From Saprospiraceae bacterium (GTDB lineage Bacteria > Bacteroidota > Bacteroidia > Chitinophagales > Saprospiraceae), in the NCBI GenBank assembly GCA_017987975.1, contig JAGNSQ010000002.1, positions 43,460-107,459 on the forward strand: DNA of 64,000 bases. The letters run 5' to 3'. Position 1 is the stretch's first letter, and every line of letters starts with the position of its first letter. Shown here piece after piece: positions 35,232-45,227 of this stretch. The notes under the pieces are model-generated. The model saw only the letters and a list, made by a program, of their open reading frames with translations, did not search any database and was not told where the DNA came from. Position numbers and translations under genes: made by a program.

Positions 35232-35843
35232 TTACTTGGAGTACAATTCCACGATCAATTGTTCATTGATCTTTTCAGGAATTCTTTCTCTTTCTGGGTA
35301 GTCGATAAACTTGCCTTCCATTCTTTCAGGGTTCCATTCAACCCAGGCGAAACTTTTGGCATCGGTTTTTTTACCAACATTGCTTTTGATAAAATCAAGT
35401 CCTCTTGATTTTCCTCTTACCGAGATCAAATCACCTGGCTTAAGAAGGAAAGAAGGGATGTTGGTCAATACACCGTTTACCAAAACATGTTTGTGACCAA
35501 CCAACTGACGAGCAGCTTTTCTGGTAGGAGCAACACCCATTCTGAAAAGTGTGTTGTCCAATCTTGACTCAAGCAATTGGAGCAGGATTTCACCCGTTAC
35601 TCCGTGTTTGCTGGTAGCTTTGTGGAACAAGTTACGAAACTGTCTTTCGAGCAGGCCGTAAGTATATTTTGCTTTCTGTTTCTCCATTAGCTGAACAGCG
35701 TAGTCAGACATTTGTTTACGCTTTTTCGCCATGCCATGCTGACCAGGAGGGAATTTCCTTTTCTCGTACGACTTATCATAACCGTAGATAGGTTCTCCGA
35801 AAGCCCTGGCTTTTTTGGTAGTTGGTCCAGTATATCTAGCCAT
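35232..35843 (-). CDS. rpsD: 30S ribosomal protein S4
   Basis: A 203-residue S4 without the N-terminal zinc cysteines ([16 protein letters not shown]). It has [10 protein letters not shown], the [10 protein letters not shown] segment and a C-terminal S4 RNA-binding domain ([27 protein letters not shown] as its core region, residues about 95-160). S4 starts assembly of the 30S body and in other bacteria represses its own operon. The gap to rpsK is 23 bases. Confidence 0.97.
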   Translation of the reverse strand: MARYTGPTTKKARAFGEPIYGYDKSYEKRKFPPGQHGMAKKRKQMSDYAVQLMEKQKAKYTYGLLERQFRNLFHKATSKHGVTGEILLQLLESRLDNTLFRMGVAPTRKAARQLVGHKHVLVNGVLTNIPSFLLKPGDLISVRGKSRGLDFIKSNVGKKTDAKSFAWVEWNPERMEGKFIDYPERERIPEKINEQLIVELYSK

Positions 35844-35866
35844 TATCCTTTTTTATTTCTATTTTA

Positions 35867-36253
35867 TTAAACTCTTCTTTTCTTTGGAGGCCTGCAACCA
35901 TTGTGAGGGATTGGAGTTACGTCCTTGATCCTTGTCACTTTGATACCAGCTGAATCGATCGCCCTGATGGCAGATTCTCTTCCTGCTCCTGGTCCTTTTA
36001 CAAATACTTCTACATGTTTCAAACCTGCATCCAAGGCTGTCTGTGCAGCAGTGGTAGCAGCCATTTGAGCGGCATAGGGTGTATTCTTTTTGGATCCTCT
36101 GAAACCTGCTTTACCCGCAGAACCCCAGGAAATAACTTGTCCCTGGTTGTTACAGATTGAAATAATAATGTTGTTGAAACTGGCCTGAATGTAAACCAAC
36201 CCGTCTGCGGAGATGGCGACATTACGCTTTTTAACCTTTTTACCTTTTGCCAT
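35867..36253 (-). CDS. rpsK: 30S ribosomal protein S11
   Basis: A 128-residue S11: a basic N-terminus ([12 protein letters not shown]), [29 protein letters not shown] and the conserved end [25 protein letters not shown] tail. S11 is in the 30S platform and contacts mRNA at the E site. It lies six bases after rpsM. Confidence 0.97.
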   Translation of the reverse strand: MAKGKKVKKRNVAISADGLVYIQASFNNIIISICNNQGQVISWGSAGKAGFRGSKKNTPYAAQMAATTAAQTALDAGLKHVEVFVKGPGAGRESAIRAIDSAGIKVTRIKDVTPIPHNGCRPPKKRRV

Positions 36254-36259
36254 TACTTA

Positions 36260-36637
36260 TTATTTAGTTGCTTTCTTCTTGTTCGCTACTGTTTTCTTCT
36301 TACCCTTACGCGTTCTTGCGTTGGTCTTGGTGCTTTGTCCCCTTACAGGCAAGCCTCTTCTGTGTCTCAAACCACGATAGGAAACAATGTCCATCAATCG
36401 TTTGATATTAAGCTGCACTTCACTCCTCAATTCACCCTCAACCTTGTAAGTATCCTGGATCATTTTAGAAATGAATTTTACGTTGTCATCTGTCCAGTCG
36501 GATATTTTGGTATCCTGGCTCACATCTGCCGCAGCAAGGATGTCAGCAGCTGTACTTCTACCGATTCCGTAAATATAAGTAAGGCCTATGATGCCTCTCT
36601 TGTTTTTTGGTAAGTCAATTCCCGCAATACGTGCCAT
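36260..36637 (-). CDS. rpsM: 30S ribosomal protein S13
   Basis: A 125-residue S13: [21 protein letters not shown] start, GIGRSTA helix-turn, and the conserved [16 protein letters not shown] stretch followed by a lysine-rich tail that reaches the P-site tRNA. It sits in the 30S head and forms a bridge to the large subunit. It follows rpmJ by 12 bases. Confidence 0.97.
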   Translation of the reverse strand: MARIAGIDLPKNKRGIIGLTYIYGIGRSTAADILAAADVSQDTKISDWTDDNVKFISKMIQDTYKVEGELRSEVQLNIKRLMDIVSYRGLRHRRGLPVRGQSTKTNARTRKGKKKTVANKKKATK

Positions 36638-36649
36638 TGTACTATAATT

Positions 36650-36766
36650 TTAACCCTGACGTTGTTTAAACTTAGGATTCTTTTTATTGATGATGTAAAT
36701 TTTTCCCTTCCTTCTCACGATCTTACAATCTTCAGATCGTTTTTTGACGGCAGCTCTTACTTTCAT
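36650..36766 (-). CDS. rpmJ: 50S ribosomal protein L36, zinc-free form
   Basis: A 38-residue protein, [17 protein letters not shown] at the start and [10 protein letters not shown] at the end. Compared with zinc-binding L36, the pattern Cys11, Cys14, Cys27, His32 is reduced to a single Cys14 (Ser, Cys, Asn, Phe), so it cannot hold zinc the usual way. This C-minus form is usual in Bacteroidota as I know the family. It lies between infA and rpsM, its standard place. Confidence 0.95.
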   Translation of the reverse strand: MKVRAAVKKRSEDCKIVRRKGKIYIINKKNPKFKQRQG

Positions 36767-36783
36767 TGGTTTATTATTTCAGC

Positions 36784-37002
36784 TTATTTATACCTATACG
36801 TTATTCTTCCTCTTGACAAATCATACGGTGACATCTCCACAGACACTTTGTCGCCAGGCAAAATTCGGATGTAATTCATCCTCATTTTTCCCGATATCGT
36901 GGCTATGATGAGGTGCTCGTTTTCCAAACGTACCCTAAACATAGCGTTGGATAGCGCCTCTTCTATTATTCCGTCTAATTTTATCAGGTTTTTAGAACTC
37001 AT
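36784..37002 (-). CDS. infA: Translation initiation factor IF-1
   Basis: A 72-residue single OB-fold (S1-type) protein: [38 protein letters not shown] and [15 protein letters not shown] are all standard IF-1 blocks. IF-1 occupies the A site of the 30S subunit during initiation. Size is exactly that of the family. It follows map by 23 bases. Confidence 0.97.
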   Translation of the reverse strand: MSSKNLIKLDGIIEEALSNAMFRVRLENEHLIIATISGKMRMNYIRILPGDKVSVEMSPYDLSRGRITYRYK

Positions 37003-37025
37003 TTTTTGAATTGGAGTGCAAATAT

Positions 37026-37832
37026 CTAAAAATTTATCGATACATCTGTCAAAAAATCATTATTTTTTACAGAATTCTCTATAAATGAATGATCTGAGAG
37101 TATATCAGGCTTTCCTTTACGGATGGCAATGTTATGTTCATAATGGGCAGATGGGGTCTTGTCAAAGCTGGTAATTGTCCACCCATCCTTGCTCTGAGAT
37201 ACTTTTTTAGTTCCCAGATTGACCATTGGTTCAATAGCAATCACCAAACCTTCCTTTAATAATACCCCCTGGCCTCGTTTGCCAAAATTGCTTACCTCAG
37301 GTGCTTCGTGCAGATTCCTACCCAAGCCATGACCTACCAACTCTCGTACAACTCCAAACCTGTGTTTCACTTCAGCGTGGTTCTGAATGGCAAAACCAAT
37401 GTCCCCTACCCTTTTGCCTGCACTTGCTTCTGCAATGCCCAGATAAAGAGACTCTTTGGTGACCTGGCAAAGTTTGATCACGGCTGAATTCGCATCCTTA
37501 CCAATAAAGGTATAAGCTACATCGCCGTAAAATCCATTCTTCACTACTCCGCAGTCGACGGAAATGATATCGGTACTTTCAAATGGCCTGTCATTTGGCA
37601 GACCATGTACAACCTGTTCGTTAACAGATATACACAATGTAGCCGGGAAACCTCTGTAACCTTTGAAACCTGGTGTGGCACCATGGTCACGTATAAATTC
37701 CTCTGCTATTTTATCTAGTTGGTTGCCCGTTTGTCCTTCCCTGATGTGCTTACTCAATTCAGCCAGGGTCTTACAAACCAGTAAACTACTTTCTCTGATT
37801 AATTCAATTTCATCGTTGGTCTTATACACCAT
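37026..37832 (-). CDS. map: Methionine aminopeptidase, type I
   Basis: A 268-residue metalloprotease that removes the initiator methionine from nascent proteins. The metal ligands are in place: two Asp in [17 protein letters not shown] (near 93-108), His in [10 protein letters not shown] (near 170), Glu in IAIEPMVN (near 203) and the final Glu in AHYEHNIAI (near 234). There is no N-terminal zinc-finger extension. It lies 11 bases after secY; the secY-map-infA order is standard where adk is absent from the cluster. Confidence 0.95.
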   Translation of the reverse strand: MVYKTNDEIELIRESSLLVCKTLAELSKHIREGQTGNQLDKIAEEFIRDHGATPGFKGYRGFPATLCISVNEQVVHGLPNDRPFESTDIISVDCGVVKNGFYGDVAYTFIGKDANSAVIKLCQVTKESLYLGIAEASAGKRVGDIGFAIQNHAEVKHRFGVVRELVGHGLGRNLHEAPEVSNFGKRGQGVLLKEGLVIAIEPMVNLGTKKVSQSKDGWTITSFDKTPSAHYEHNIAIRKGKPDILSDHSFIENSVKNNDFLTDVSINF

Positions 37833-37843
37833 AATCAGAAGGA

Positions 37844-39214
37844 TTAATATCCTGCTCCGATCTGGATTCCACCGCTGCTGCGGCCTTTGATCTTACCGGA
37901 TTTTACAAGTCCATCGTACTTGCGCATCAACAAATAAGATTCAATTTGTGCCAATGTATCTAATGCTACACCCACCAAAATCAGCAATGACGTACCACCA
38001 AAAAAGATGGCAAAGGCATCACTCACCCCAACCGCTGCTACAATGGCAGGCATAATGGCGATCAAACCCAGGAAAATAGAACCGGGGAAAGTAATTCTGG
38101 TGGTCAATGAATCGATGTATTCTTCAGTATCTTCACCTGGTTTTACACCTGGAATAAAAGAGTTCTGATTCTTTAAATAGGTAGCATATTGTTTTGGATT
38201 TACAATCAACGCGGTGTAAACGTAGGTAAACAATACTACCAGGGTAAAAAATATCAAGTTGTACGGAAGTGACTTCCAGTTATTTAATGAAATAAGGAAG
38301 TTGCTTTGGGTGCCTGAATTAGCCATTGCCCACTGTGCAACAGTCAATGGTAAAAACATGATGGCCTGGGCAAAGATGATGGGCATAACCCCTGAAGCAT
38401 TCACTTTAAGTGGAATGTAGTCCCTTGCGCCCTGGCTTGGAAGATCATCAGTCGATCTACCTACCATCTTTTTGGCAAACTGAATAGGAATTTTCCTTAC
38501 TCCCTGAACGATAAGGATCGCGGCAAGGATAACAAAAAACAAAGCTGCCATTTCAATAACCAGGATCAATGGACCCGCACTTGAAAGTTGTTTGGTGAAT
38601 TCCCCAACAAAAGATCTTGGCAATGTGGCGATAATACCAATCATGATGATCAGTGAAACCCCGTTTCCAATTCCTTTATCCGTAATTCTTTCACCCAACC
38701 ACATGGCAAATAAAGTGCCTGAGGCTAAAATAATAGAATTGCCAAGGAAAAAGATAGAAGGAGATACATTAGGGTCAATGGCACCCGCAGTGGTATTCAA
38801 GAAAGTAAGATAAGTTCCACCTTGAACGATACTGATTAAAACGGTGAGTAACCTTGTGTATTGGTTGATTTTTTTCCTTCCTGACTCACCTTCATGCATT
38901 TGCAACTTCTGGAAGTACGGAACCGCAAAACCCAAAAGTTGTAAGATGATAGAGGCCGTGATGTAAGGCATTACACCCAAAGCAAAGATAGATCCCTGAT
39001 TAAAGGCACCACCTGTAAAGTTATTGATCAATCCCAACAAGTCATTGGCTCCTCTGTTCGCAGCTGCCTGTTCCAATGCGGCTGCATTGACACCTGGAAG
39101 CACGATAAAAGAACCAACCCTGTACACAGCCAGGATTAAAAGCGTAAAAAGGATCTTATCTCTAAGCTCCTTTATACTCCAGATATTTTTTAAAGTTTCG
39201 ATAAACTTGTTCAT
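37844..39214 (-). CDS. secY: Preprotein translocase subunit SecY
   Basis: A 456-residue ten-helix membrane protein forming the protein-conducting channel. Recognisable blocks are the N-terminal RDKILFTLLILAVYRVGSFI, the plug region GGAFNQGSIFALGVMPYI, VRKIPIQFAKK, and the cytoplasmic loop between helices 8 and 9 (YLKNQNSFIPGVKPG) that binds SecA and the ribosome. Length is typical. It is 11 bases after rplO. Confidence 0.97.
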   Translation of the reverse strand: MNKFIETLKNIWSIKELRDKILFTLLILAVYRVGSFIVLPGVNAAALEQAAANRGANDLLGLINNFTGGAFNQGSIFALGVMPYITASIILQLLGFAVPYFQKLQMHEGESGRKKINQYTRLLTVLISIVQGGTYLTFLNTTAGAIDPNVSPSIFFLGNSIILASGTLFAMWLGERITDKGIGNGVSLIIMIGIIATLPRSFVGEFTKQLSSAGPLILVIEMAALFFVILAAILIVQGVRKIPIQFAKKMVGRSTDDLPSQGARDYIPLKVNASGVMPIIFAQAIMFLPLTVAQWAMANSGTQSNFLISLNNWKSLPYNLIFFTLVVLFTYVYTALIVNPKQYATYLKNQNSFIPGVKPGEDTEEYIDSLTTRITFPGSIFLGLIAIMPAIVAAVGVSDAFAIFFGGTSLLILVGVALDTLAQIESYLLMRKYDGLVKSGKIKGRSSGGIQIGAGY

Positions 39215-39225
39215 TACACAAATTA

Positions 39226-39672
39226 TTATTCTGCTGAAACAGAACCACCTGCTGCCTCAATCTTGGCTTTGGCTGATGGCGATATATTGGTAAATTTAAC
39301 GGAAAGTTTTGCTTTCAGATCTCCATTGGCAAGGATCTTAACCAACTCATTGGTTGAAGCAACACCGTATTTGATCAAAGTTTCCATAGAAAACTCAGAA
39401 ACACCGTGCTTGTCATGTAAATTTTGCAAAACGGAAACGTTCACTGCAGTGTATTCCTTTCTGTTCACGTTTTTGAAACCGCGCTTAGGAAGACGCATTT
39501 GCAATGGCATCTGACCCCCTTCAAAGTGGCGCTTGTTCTTGAAACCTGATCTAGATTTTGCTCCCTTGTGACCTCTGGTTGAAGTGCCGCCTCTTCCAGA
39601 GCCAGTACCCCTACCCAATCGTTTGTTGGTCTTTACAGAACCTGGAGCGGGTTTAAGATTAAAAAGATCCAT
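39226..39672 (-). CDS. rplO: 50S ribosomal protein L15
   Basis: A 148-residue L15: the start MDLFNLKPAPGSVKTNKRLG, then the Gly/Arg-rich GRGTGSGRGGTSTRGHKGAKSR arm (quoted in part) that threads into 23S rRNA, GGQMPLQMRLPKRGF, and the globular C-terminal half. L15 is a late-assembly protein of the large subunit. Gap of 31 bases after rpmD. Confidence 0.97.
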   Translation of the reverse strand: MDLFNLKPAPGSVKTNKRLGRGTGSGRGGTSTRGHKGAKSRSGFKNKRHFEGGQMPLQMRLPKRGFKNVNRKEYTAVNVSVLQNLHDKHGVSEFSMETLIKYGVASTNELVKILANGDLKAKLSVKFTNISPSAKAKIEAAGGSVSAE

Positions 39673-39703
39673 TGTATCTTGTTTTCTTTGTAGTTCTAAT
39701 TAA

Positions 39704-39883
39704 TTAAGCTTTTTCAACACTTACCAGATGGCTAACTGCGTTAACCATACCTAATATTTGTGGTGTTGCTGCTTTGACAACACTTTGATTGATTTTTCTC
39801 AAACCAAGGGCTTGAACGGTGTCTTTCTGACGCTGAGGTCTGTCGATGACACTCTTAACCTGGGTAATTTTTATCTTGTCCAT
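39704..39883 (-). CDS. rpmD: 50S ribosomal protein L30
   Basis: A 59-residue protein read directly from the minus strand: [20 protein letters not shown], then [17 protein letters not shown] and the end SHLVSVEKA. This is the complete short bacterial L30 with its signature [16 protein letters not shown]. It fits exactly between rpsE (nine bases) and rplO (31 bases), the standard position. Confidence 0.95.
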   Translation of the reverse strand: MDKIKITQVKSVIDRPQRQKDTVQALGLRKINQSVVKAATPQILGMVNAVSHLVSVEKA

Positions 39884-39892
39884 CTCGATGAA

Positions 39893-40405
39893 TTATCCTT
39901 CGTAAACTTTACTTAATTCAATTCCACGCTGTCTTGCTACCTCATAAGAGTCTCTCATTTTAGAAAGGGCATCGATGGTAGCTTTCACCACGTTGTGTGG
40001 GTTGGAAGATCCCTGTGATTTTCCCAAAACGTTGTGAACACCGGCCATTTCCAAAACAGCTCTCATCGCACCACCAGCAATAACACCGGTACCATCAGCT
40101 GCTGGCTTAAGCAATACTTTGCCTGCTCCAAATTTGCCTTTCTGCTCATGAGGAATGGTTCCTTTGATAACGGGAACTTTGACCATATTTTTTTTGGCAT
40201 CGTCAACAGCTTTAGAGATGGATTCTGACACTTCTCTGGCTTTGCCCAAGCCGTATCCAACCATTCCATTGCCATCACCTACCACAACCAGGGCAGAAAA
40301 ACTGAAGGTCCTACCACCTTTGGTTACCTTAGCAACCCTTGCAAGGTTAACCAGCTTGTCTTTTAATTCCGACTCGGCAGGTTTTACTCTTTGATTTTCA
40401 GACAT
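39893..40405 (-). CDS. rpsE: 30S ribosomal protein S5
   Basis: A 170-residue S5 with the double-stranded RNA-binding N-terminal half ([21 protein letters not shown], partly quoted) and the C-terminal half with [19 protein letters not shown] and [16 protein letters not shown]5 helps decoding accuracy and mRNA unwinding at the entry channel. Gap of 21 bases after rplR. Confidence 0.97.
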   Translation of the reverse strand: MSENQRVKPAESELKDKLVNLARVAKVTKGGRTFSFSALVVVGDGNGMVGYGLGKAREVSESISKAVDDAKKNMVKVPVIKGTIPHEQKGKFGAGKVLLKPAADGTGVIAGGAMRAVLEMAGVHNVLGKSQGSSNPHNVVKATIDALSKMRDSYEVARQRGIELSKVYEG

Positions 40406-40426
40406 CTTTATAGAATATGAATGTTT

Positions 40427-40774
40427 TTAAAATAATAATCCTCCTTCTCTGGCTCCATCTGCCAGGGCTTTAACCCTACCGTGGTATAGGTATCCTCCCC
40501 TGTCAAATACAACCGATGAAACGCCGGCAGTCTTTGCTTTTTCAGCTACCAACTTACCCACTGCAGATGCCTGCTGTGTTTTATTTCCCGTGAAATTGGA
40601 CAAACTTTTGGATGAAGCAGCGGCCAACGTTTTACCACTGATGTCATCTATAACCTGAGCATAAATACCCTTGTTACTTCTGAAGACATTCAGGCGTGGT
40701 CTTTCGGGGCTGCCAGAAATTTTGCTTCTGATCCTCAAATGAATTTTACGTCTGCTTTCTGCTCTACTAGCCAT
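40427..40774 (-). CDS. rplR: 50S ribosomal protein L18
   Basis: A 115-residue L18: basic N-terminus ([12 protein letters not shown]), [30 protein letters not shown] and the end [24 protein letters not shown]. It binds 5S rRNA together with L5. Gap of 18 bases after rplF. Confidence 0.97.
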   Translation of the reverse strand: MASRAESRRKIHLRIRSKISGSPERPRLNVFRSNKGIYAQVIDDISGKTLAAASSKSLSNFTGNKTQQASAVGKLVAEKAKTAGVSSVVFDRGGYLYHGRVKALADGAREGGLLF

Positions 40775-40792
40775 TTTTCTTAATTGTATTTA

Positions 40793-41359
40793 TTATTTCT
40801 TACCGCCCTTACCAGCTGTTTTACCAGCTTTTCTGCGGATAATTTCTCCTTCAAACTTAATACCTTTTCCTTTGTAAGGCTCAGGTTTTCTAAATGCCCT
40901 GATCTTAGCTGCAACCTGACCCAACAATTGTTTGTCGGCACTTTCCAGGATCACCATTGGATTGGAACCCTTCTCAGTTTTGGTTGACAAGGTAATTTCC
41001 TTTGGCAACTCAAACATAATAGGGTGTGAATAACCAATGATCAACTCCAACAAATTACCAGTATTGGTAGTTCTATAACCTACCCCTACAAGCTCCATTG
41101 TCTTTTTGAAACCGGTTGAAACACCAGTCACCATGTTGTTGAGCAAAGCTCTTGATAAGCCATGTAAGGCTTTGTGGCGCTGTTGCTCTGTAGGACGTTT
41201 TACGGTCAAAACACCGTCTTCGTTTCCAATGATCATATCCTGATCAAATTGTTCTTTGAGTTCTCCCTTAGGACCTTTTACAGTAACCAGGTTTCCTTTT
41301 GATACATTTATGGTAACACCATTAGGAAGACTGATAGGAGCATTTCCAACTCGTGACAT
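40793..41359 (-). CDS. rplF: 50S ribosomal protein L6
   Basis: A 188-residue L6: MSRVGNAPISLPNGVTINV start, VKGPKGEL, and the C-terminal RNA-binding block RKPEPYKGKGIKFEGE followed by a Lys/Gly tail. It is near the sarcin-ricin loop. Gap of 12 bases after rpsH. Confidence 0.97.
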   Translation of the reverse strand: MSRVGNAPISLPNGVTINVSKGNLVTVKGPKGELKEQFDQDMIIGNEDGVLTVKRPTEQQRHKALHGLSRALLNNMVTGVSTGFKKTMELVGVGYRTTNTGNLLELIIGYSHPIMFELPKEITLSTKTEKGSNPMVILESADKQLLGQVAAKIRAFRKPEPYKGKGIKFEGEIIRRKAGKTAGKGGKK

Positions 41360-41371
41360 TTCTGCTATTTT

Positions 41372-41776
41372 TTAATATACGTAACAAAGTAATTCTCCAC
41401 CGATGTTGAGGCTACGAGCCTTTTTATCGGTCATCAAACCAGCTGATGTAGAAATGATCGCAATACCTAAACCATTCGCCACTTTAGGAATGTCGTTTGA
41501 TCTGACATACTGACGCAAACCTGGCTTACTGATTCTTCCCAATTCTCTGATAACAGGTGTCTTTGACTGTCTGTCATACTTGATGGCAATGTGAATCTCG
41601 CCTTGTTTGCCTGCTTTGTCGTCAAATTTGTACTTAAGGATGTACCCTTGTTCGTACAAAATCTCGGTCATGGCTTTTTTGATGTTAGAAGCAGGTATCA
41701 TCACTGTTGTGTGCCCCGCCTTTTGTGCATTCCTAATTCTTGTGAGGAAATCAGAAATTGGATCTGTAACCATCAT
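41372..41776 (-). CDS. rpsH: 30S ribosomal protein S8
   Basis: A 134-residue S8: MVTDPISDFLTRIRNAQKAG start (preceded by one extra in-frame ATG), IKKAMTEILYEQGY, and the C-terminal RNA-binding part ISTSAGLMTDKKAR. In E. coli S8 binds its own operon message as a repressor; no matching site was identified here. Confidence 0.97.
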   Translation of the reverse strand: MMVTDPISDFLTRIRNAQKAGHTTVMIPASNIKKAMTEILYEQGYILKYKFDDKAGKQGEIHIAIKYDRQSKTPVIRELGRISKPGLRQYVRSNDIPKVANGLGIAIISTSAGLMTDKKARSLNIGGELLCYVY

Positions 41777-41808
41777 GTTATTGTTCTTTTCTTTACTTCT
41801 TAACTAAA

Positions 41809-42078
41809 TTACCAACTTGCTTTGGTGATTCCAGGAATCTTACCATCATTGGCCATCTTTCTGAAAGTGACCCTGTTGATACCAAATTTTCTCATATATC
41901 CCTTAGGTCTTCCGGTAAGTTTACAGCGGTTGTGCAACCTTACTTTAGAACTATTTCTTGGCAGTTTGTCCAATGCTTCATAGTCGCCTTCTTCTTTCAG
42001 TTTCTTTCTGAGGTCAGCGTATTTTGCTACCAATCTTTCTCTCTTATGCTCTCTGGCAATGATGGATTTCTTAGCCAT
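41809..42078 (-). CDS. rpsN: 30S ribosomal protein S14, zinc-free form
   Basis: An 89-residue S14. The C-terminal half reads [21 protein letters not shown], with one cysteine and not the two CxxC pairs of the zinc-binding form, and ends [11 protein letters not shown] as usual. It sits in the 30S head. It follows rplE by three bases. Confidence 0.96.
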   Translation of the reverse strand: MAKKSIIAREHKRERLVAKYADLRKKLKEEGDYEALDKLPRNSSKVRLHNRCKLTGRPKGYMRKFGINRVTFRKMANDGKIPGITKASW

Positions 42079-42081
42079 GGA

Positions 42082-42645
42082 TTAGTTGTTGTTGTTTTGA
42101 TTCTTGAATGGAAGTCCTAATGCTTTCAATAAAGCAAAAGCTTCAGCATCGGTTTTTGCTGATGTTACGAATGTAATATCCATACCGGTGATTTTATTAA
42201 CCTTGTCAATGTCAATTTCCGGGAAGATAATTTGTTCAGTAACACCCATTGAGTAGTTACCTGCTCCGTCAAAGCTTTTATCATTGATACCTTTGAAGTC
42301 CCTTACCCTTGGCAAAGAAATGGTGATCAAACGCTCGAGGAATTCATACATCCTTTCGTTGCGCAATGTTACTCTTGCTCCAATGGTCATACCCTCTCTC
42401 AACTTAAAGTTAGATACCGATTTGGTAGCTTTAGTAGGCACTGCTTTCTGACCGGCAATAGTTGTCATTTCTGTCAAAGCAGCATCAACCAATTTTTTGT
42501 CTTGAGTTGCAGCTCCCACACCCTGATTCAGGCATATTTTTAACAACTTAGGAACCTGCATAGATGATTTGTATTGAAACTTCTCCTGAAGTTCCTGAAC
42601 CACCTCATTTCTGTATTTGTTTTTTAAACTAGGTACGTAGCTCAT
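42082..42645 (-). CDS. rplE: 50S ribosomal protein L5
   Basis: A 187-residue L5: [49 protein letters not shown] and [16 protein letters not shown]. It binds 5S rRNA and the P-site tRNA. Its ATG overlaps the rplX stop by one base (TAATG), so the two are probably translationally coupled. Confidence 0.97.
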   Translation of the reverse strand: MSYVPSLKNKYRNEVVQELQEKFQYKSSMQVPKLLKICLNQGVGAATQDKKLVDAALTEMTTIAGQKAVPTKATKSVSNFKLREGMTIGARVTLRNERMYEFLERLITISLPRVRDFKGINDKSFDGAGNYSMGVTEQIIFPEIDIDKVNKITGMDITFVTSAKTDAEAFALLKALGLPFKNQNNNN

Positions 42646-42998
42646 TATTTAATGATTTCTCCGGATTTTTTTGAAACTCTAACACTTTTACCATCTACAT
42701 CCTTGCGACCAATCCTTGTAGGCTTACCGCTTTTGGGATCAACCAGCATCAATTTTGAAATGTGCAAAGGTGCTTCCATTTCATTGATACCTCCAGGGTT
42801 GTTTTCTGTTGGCTTAATGTGTTTTTTTACCATTCTGATACCTTCAACGATGGCCCTGTTTTCTTTGGTCAGGATCTGTTGTACGATTCCGGTTTCTCCT
42901 TTATTATCACCGGAGATCACCATTACTTTATCACCTTTCTTGATATTGAATTTAGGTGTAAATCGTTTTGTGGTATAATTCTTTGTTGACATTGTCAA
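42645..42998 (-). CDS. rplX: 50S ribosomal protein L24
   Basis: A 117-residue L24 with a KOW domain ([20 protein letters not shown], residues about 18-37) followed by [20 protein letters not shown] and a basic tail. L24 initiates 50S assembly. A second ATG at codon 3 (MSTKNYTTK) is an equally good start. Gap of 14 bases after rplN. Confidence 0.96.
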   Translation of the reverse strand: MTMSTKNYTTKRFTPKFNIKKGDKVMVISGDNKGETGIVQQILTKENRAIVEGIRMVKKHIKPTENNPGGINEMEAPLHISKLMLVDPKSGKPTRIGRKDVDGKSVRVSKKSGEIIK

Positions 42999-43012
42999 TA
43001 AAATTTATCTGA

Positions 43013-43378
43013 TTAAAGTACTTCAGGAGCCAGTGAAACAATTCTCATGTAATCCCTGTCTCTCAACTCCCTTGCAACAGGGCCGAAGATACGGGTTCCT
43101 CTAGGCTCATCTGCATTGTTGAGCAACACTACCGCGTTGTCGTCAAAACGGATGTAACTGCCATCCTTTCTGCGAATTTCTTTCCTGGTTCGCACAATGA
43201 CTGCTTTTGAAACCGTTCCTTTTTTGACACCACCCGGAGTGGCATCCTTCACAGTTACAACAATTTTGTCACCGATGGAAGCATACCTGCGCTTGGTACC
43301 ACCCAATACGCGAATACAAAGCACTTCTTTGGCCCCACTGTTGTCTGCTACATTTAATCTTGATTCCTGTTGTATCAT
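43013..43378 (-). CDS. rplN: 50S ribosomal protein L14
   Basis: A 121-residue L14: [21 protein letters not shown] start, [15 protein letters not shown] and [21 protein letters not shown] end, all standard. It forms an intersubunit bridge and binds the silencing factor RsfS. Gap of 23 bases after rpsQ. Confidence 0.97.
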   Translation of the reverse strand: MIQQESRLNVADNSGAKEVLCIRVLGGTKRRYASIGDKIVVTVKDATPGGVKKGTVSKAVIVRTRKEIRRKDGSYIRFDDNAVVLLNNADEPRGTRIFGPVARELRDRDYMRIVSLAPEVL

Positions 43379-43401
43379 AACTTTATATTATGCTCTGTGA
43401 A

Positions 43402-43659
43402 TTACTTCGCTTTTTCTACGACTTCTACGAGATTCCAACGCTTAAGTCGGCTGAGGGGACGTGATTCCACAATCCTTACTACATCGCCTTCCTGACATAC
43501 GTTTTGCTCATCGTGAGCCTTAAATTTTTTGGTCTTCTTAACAAACTTACCGTACATGGGGTGCTTCAGCCTTCTCTCTACAGAGACGGTGATGGTTTTA
43601 TCCATTTTGTTGCTGGTCACCACACCAACGATTTGTTTCTTGTTTGCTGCAATTGCCAT
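43402..43659 (-). CDS. rpsQ: 30S ribosomal protein S17
   Basis: An 85-residue OB-fold protein: [40 protein letters not shown] and [17 protein letters not shown] are the S17 blocks. It binds 16S rRNA in the lower body. Gap of five bases after rpmC. Confidence 0.97.
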   Translation of the reverse strand: MAIAANKKQIVGVVTSNKMDKTITVSVERRLKHPMYGKFVKKTKKFKAHDEQNVCQEGDVVRIVESRPLSRLKRWNLVEVVEKAK

Positions 43660-43664
43660 GATGA

Positions 43665-43925
43665 TTATTTTGACCTTCTTCTTAATCTTATTTTTGACCT
43701 CTTCGCCAACTCAGGTTCACTTGCCTGAGCCAATTCTCTATCTCTGATTTCAGTATAAAGCCTTGCGATTTCTTTGCGGTTTTTACGGAGCTCCATTGGA
43801 TTCTGTAAGCCTCTAACAGCATGATCGAACTTCATTTTACTGATTCCTGACTCAAGCTCAGCTGCCTGACTTTGCAACTGTTCTACGCTCATGCCTTTTA
43901 ATTCTATTGTATTTTTACTTGACAT
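43665..43925 (-). CDS. rpmC: 50S ribosomal protein L29
   Basis: An 86-residue L29, longer than the roughly 63 residues of E. coli: the core [20 protein letters not shown] to [15 protein letters not shown] is preceded by a short extension and followed by a basic end ([13 protein letters not shown]). L29 is at the tunnel exit and contacts SRP and trigger factor. Gap of 15 bases after rplP. Confidence 0.95.
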   Translation of the reverse strand: MSSKNTIELKGMSVEQLQSQAAELESGISKMKFDHAVRGLQNPMELRKNRKEIARLYTEIRDRELAQASEPELAKRSKIRLRRRSK

Positions 43926-43940
43926 CTTGCTGTTATTTAA

Positions 43941-44360
43941 TTATTCTGCATAATCTGGCCTAATAACAAAACTGGTAAGTACCGGCAACTTTTGAGCAGC
44001 CAATCTGAGTGCTTCACGAGCTGTTTCAGATGGAACTCCATCAATCTCGAACATGATGGTTCCCGGCTTTATAATTGCTACCCAGTGATCCAGTGCTCCT
44101 TTACCTTTACCCATCCTTACTTCAGCAGGTTTTGAAGTGATCGGCTTATCCGGGAAAACGCGAATCCACACCTTTCCTTCCCTTTTCATGTACCTGGTAA
44201 GGGCAATCCTGGCTGACTCGATCTGGCGGCTTGTTAACCTGCCTGCATCGAGGGATTTCAGAGCAAATGATCCGAAGTCGATTGTATAACCTCTTCCTGC
44301 ATTTCCCTTGATCCTGCCTTTGTGCTGCTTCCTATATTTGGTTCTTTTAGGTTGTAACAT
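43941..44360 (-). CDS. rplP: 50S ribosomal protein L16
   Basis: A 139-residue L16: [19 protein letters not shown] start, [39 protein letters not shown] and the [12 protein letters not shown] loop near the peptidyl transferase centre. It begins 69 bases after rpsC, an unusually long gap in this cluster, which contains a promoter-like element. Confidence 0.97.
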   Translation of the reverse strand: MLQPKRTKYRKQHKGRIKGNAGRGYTIDFGSFALKSLDAGRLTSRQIESARIALTRYMKREGKVWIRVFPDKPITSKPAEVRMGKGKGALDHWVAIIKPGTIMFEIDGVPSETAREALRLAAQKLPVLTSFVIRPDYAE

Positions 44361-44401
44361 GGTTAATTTATTTGTTGCCTACCCTTTTTTGAAAAGTTCG
44401 G

Positions 44402-44429
44402 CAAAGGTACGAATATTTTCTTAATTCAA
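44402..44429 (-). promoter_or_regulatory. Candidate internal promoter ahead of rplP
   Basis: On the minus strand TTG (44429-44427), 17 bases, then TACCTTTG (44409-44402), the same -7 octamer used ahead of rpsJ and rpsL. It starts right at the rpsC stop and gives a leader of about 35 bases before the rplP ATG at 44360. Confidence 0.55.
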
Positions 44430-45200
44430 TTATCTCTTTTTCTTTCTGCCTTGTCCGCCGTCTCTTCCACCGCCGTCACGACCTCCTTCTCTCCTTCTGT
44501 CAGATCCGCGATCACGATCCATTCCGCCGCCTACAGCTTTCTTTTCAACTCCAACATTAGGAGAAAGGTCTCTCTTACCAAGTACTTCTCCTTTACAGAT
44601 CCATACTTTTAAGCCAATTAATCCATAAACTGTCAAAGCTTCTGCAATTACGTAGTCGATATCAGCTCTGAAAGTATGCAATGGGGTTCTACCCTCTTTG
44701 TACTCTTCAGTCCTGGCCATGTCGGAACCGTTCAAACGACCACTGACTCTGACCTTGATACCTTCTGCACCAGCCCTCATACTAGACTGAATGGCCATTT
44801 TAATGGCACGACGGTAATTGATCCTGCTTTCGATTTGTTTTGCGATGGTTTCTCCAACAATTGCCGCATCCAATTCTGGTTTACGGATTTCTACAATGTT
44901 GATTTGAACATCTTTATTGGTGAGTTTTTTCAACTCTTCTTTGATCTTATCTACTTCCTGACCACCTTTACCAATGATAATTCCCGGACGTGAAGTGTTG
45001 ATGGTTACCGTCACTCTTTTAAGTGTCCTTTCTATCACAATCTTGGCAATACCGCCTTTTGATATCCTGGCATTTAAGTAGTTGCGGATTTTTTCATCTT
45101 CTACCACTTTTAATGCGAAATCTTTGCCACCAAACCAGCTGGAATCCCATCCCTTGATGATTCCTAACCTATTGCCAATTGGATTTGTCTTCTGACCCAT
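44430..45200 (-). CDS. rpsC: 30S ribosomal protein S3
   Basis: A 256-residue S3: [20 protein letters not shown] start, KH domain with [16 protein letters not shown] near residue 68, and the C-terminal [23 protein letters not shown] block near 155. The last 40 residues form a Gly/Arg/Asp-rich tail (repeats such as [11 protein letters not shown]) ending KKKR, longer than in E. coli. S3 lines the mRNA entry site. Gap of 27 bases after rplV. Confidence 0.97.
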   Translation of the reverse strand: MGQKTNPIGNRLGIIKGWDSSWFGGKDFALKVVEDEKIRNYLNARISKGGIAKIVIERTLKRVTVTINTSRPGIIIGKGGQEVDKIKEELKKLTNKDVQINIVEIRKPELDAAIVGETIAKQIESRINYRRAIKMAIQSSMRAGAEGIKVRVSGRLNGSDMARTEEYKEGRTPLHTFRADIDYVIAEALTVYGLIGLKVWICKGEVLGKRDLSPNVGVEKKAVGGGMDRDRGSDRRREGGRDGGGRDGGQGRKKKR

Positions 45201-45227
45201 GGATTAATTTTGATTATGCTTGATAAT

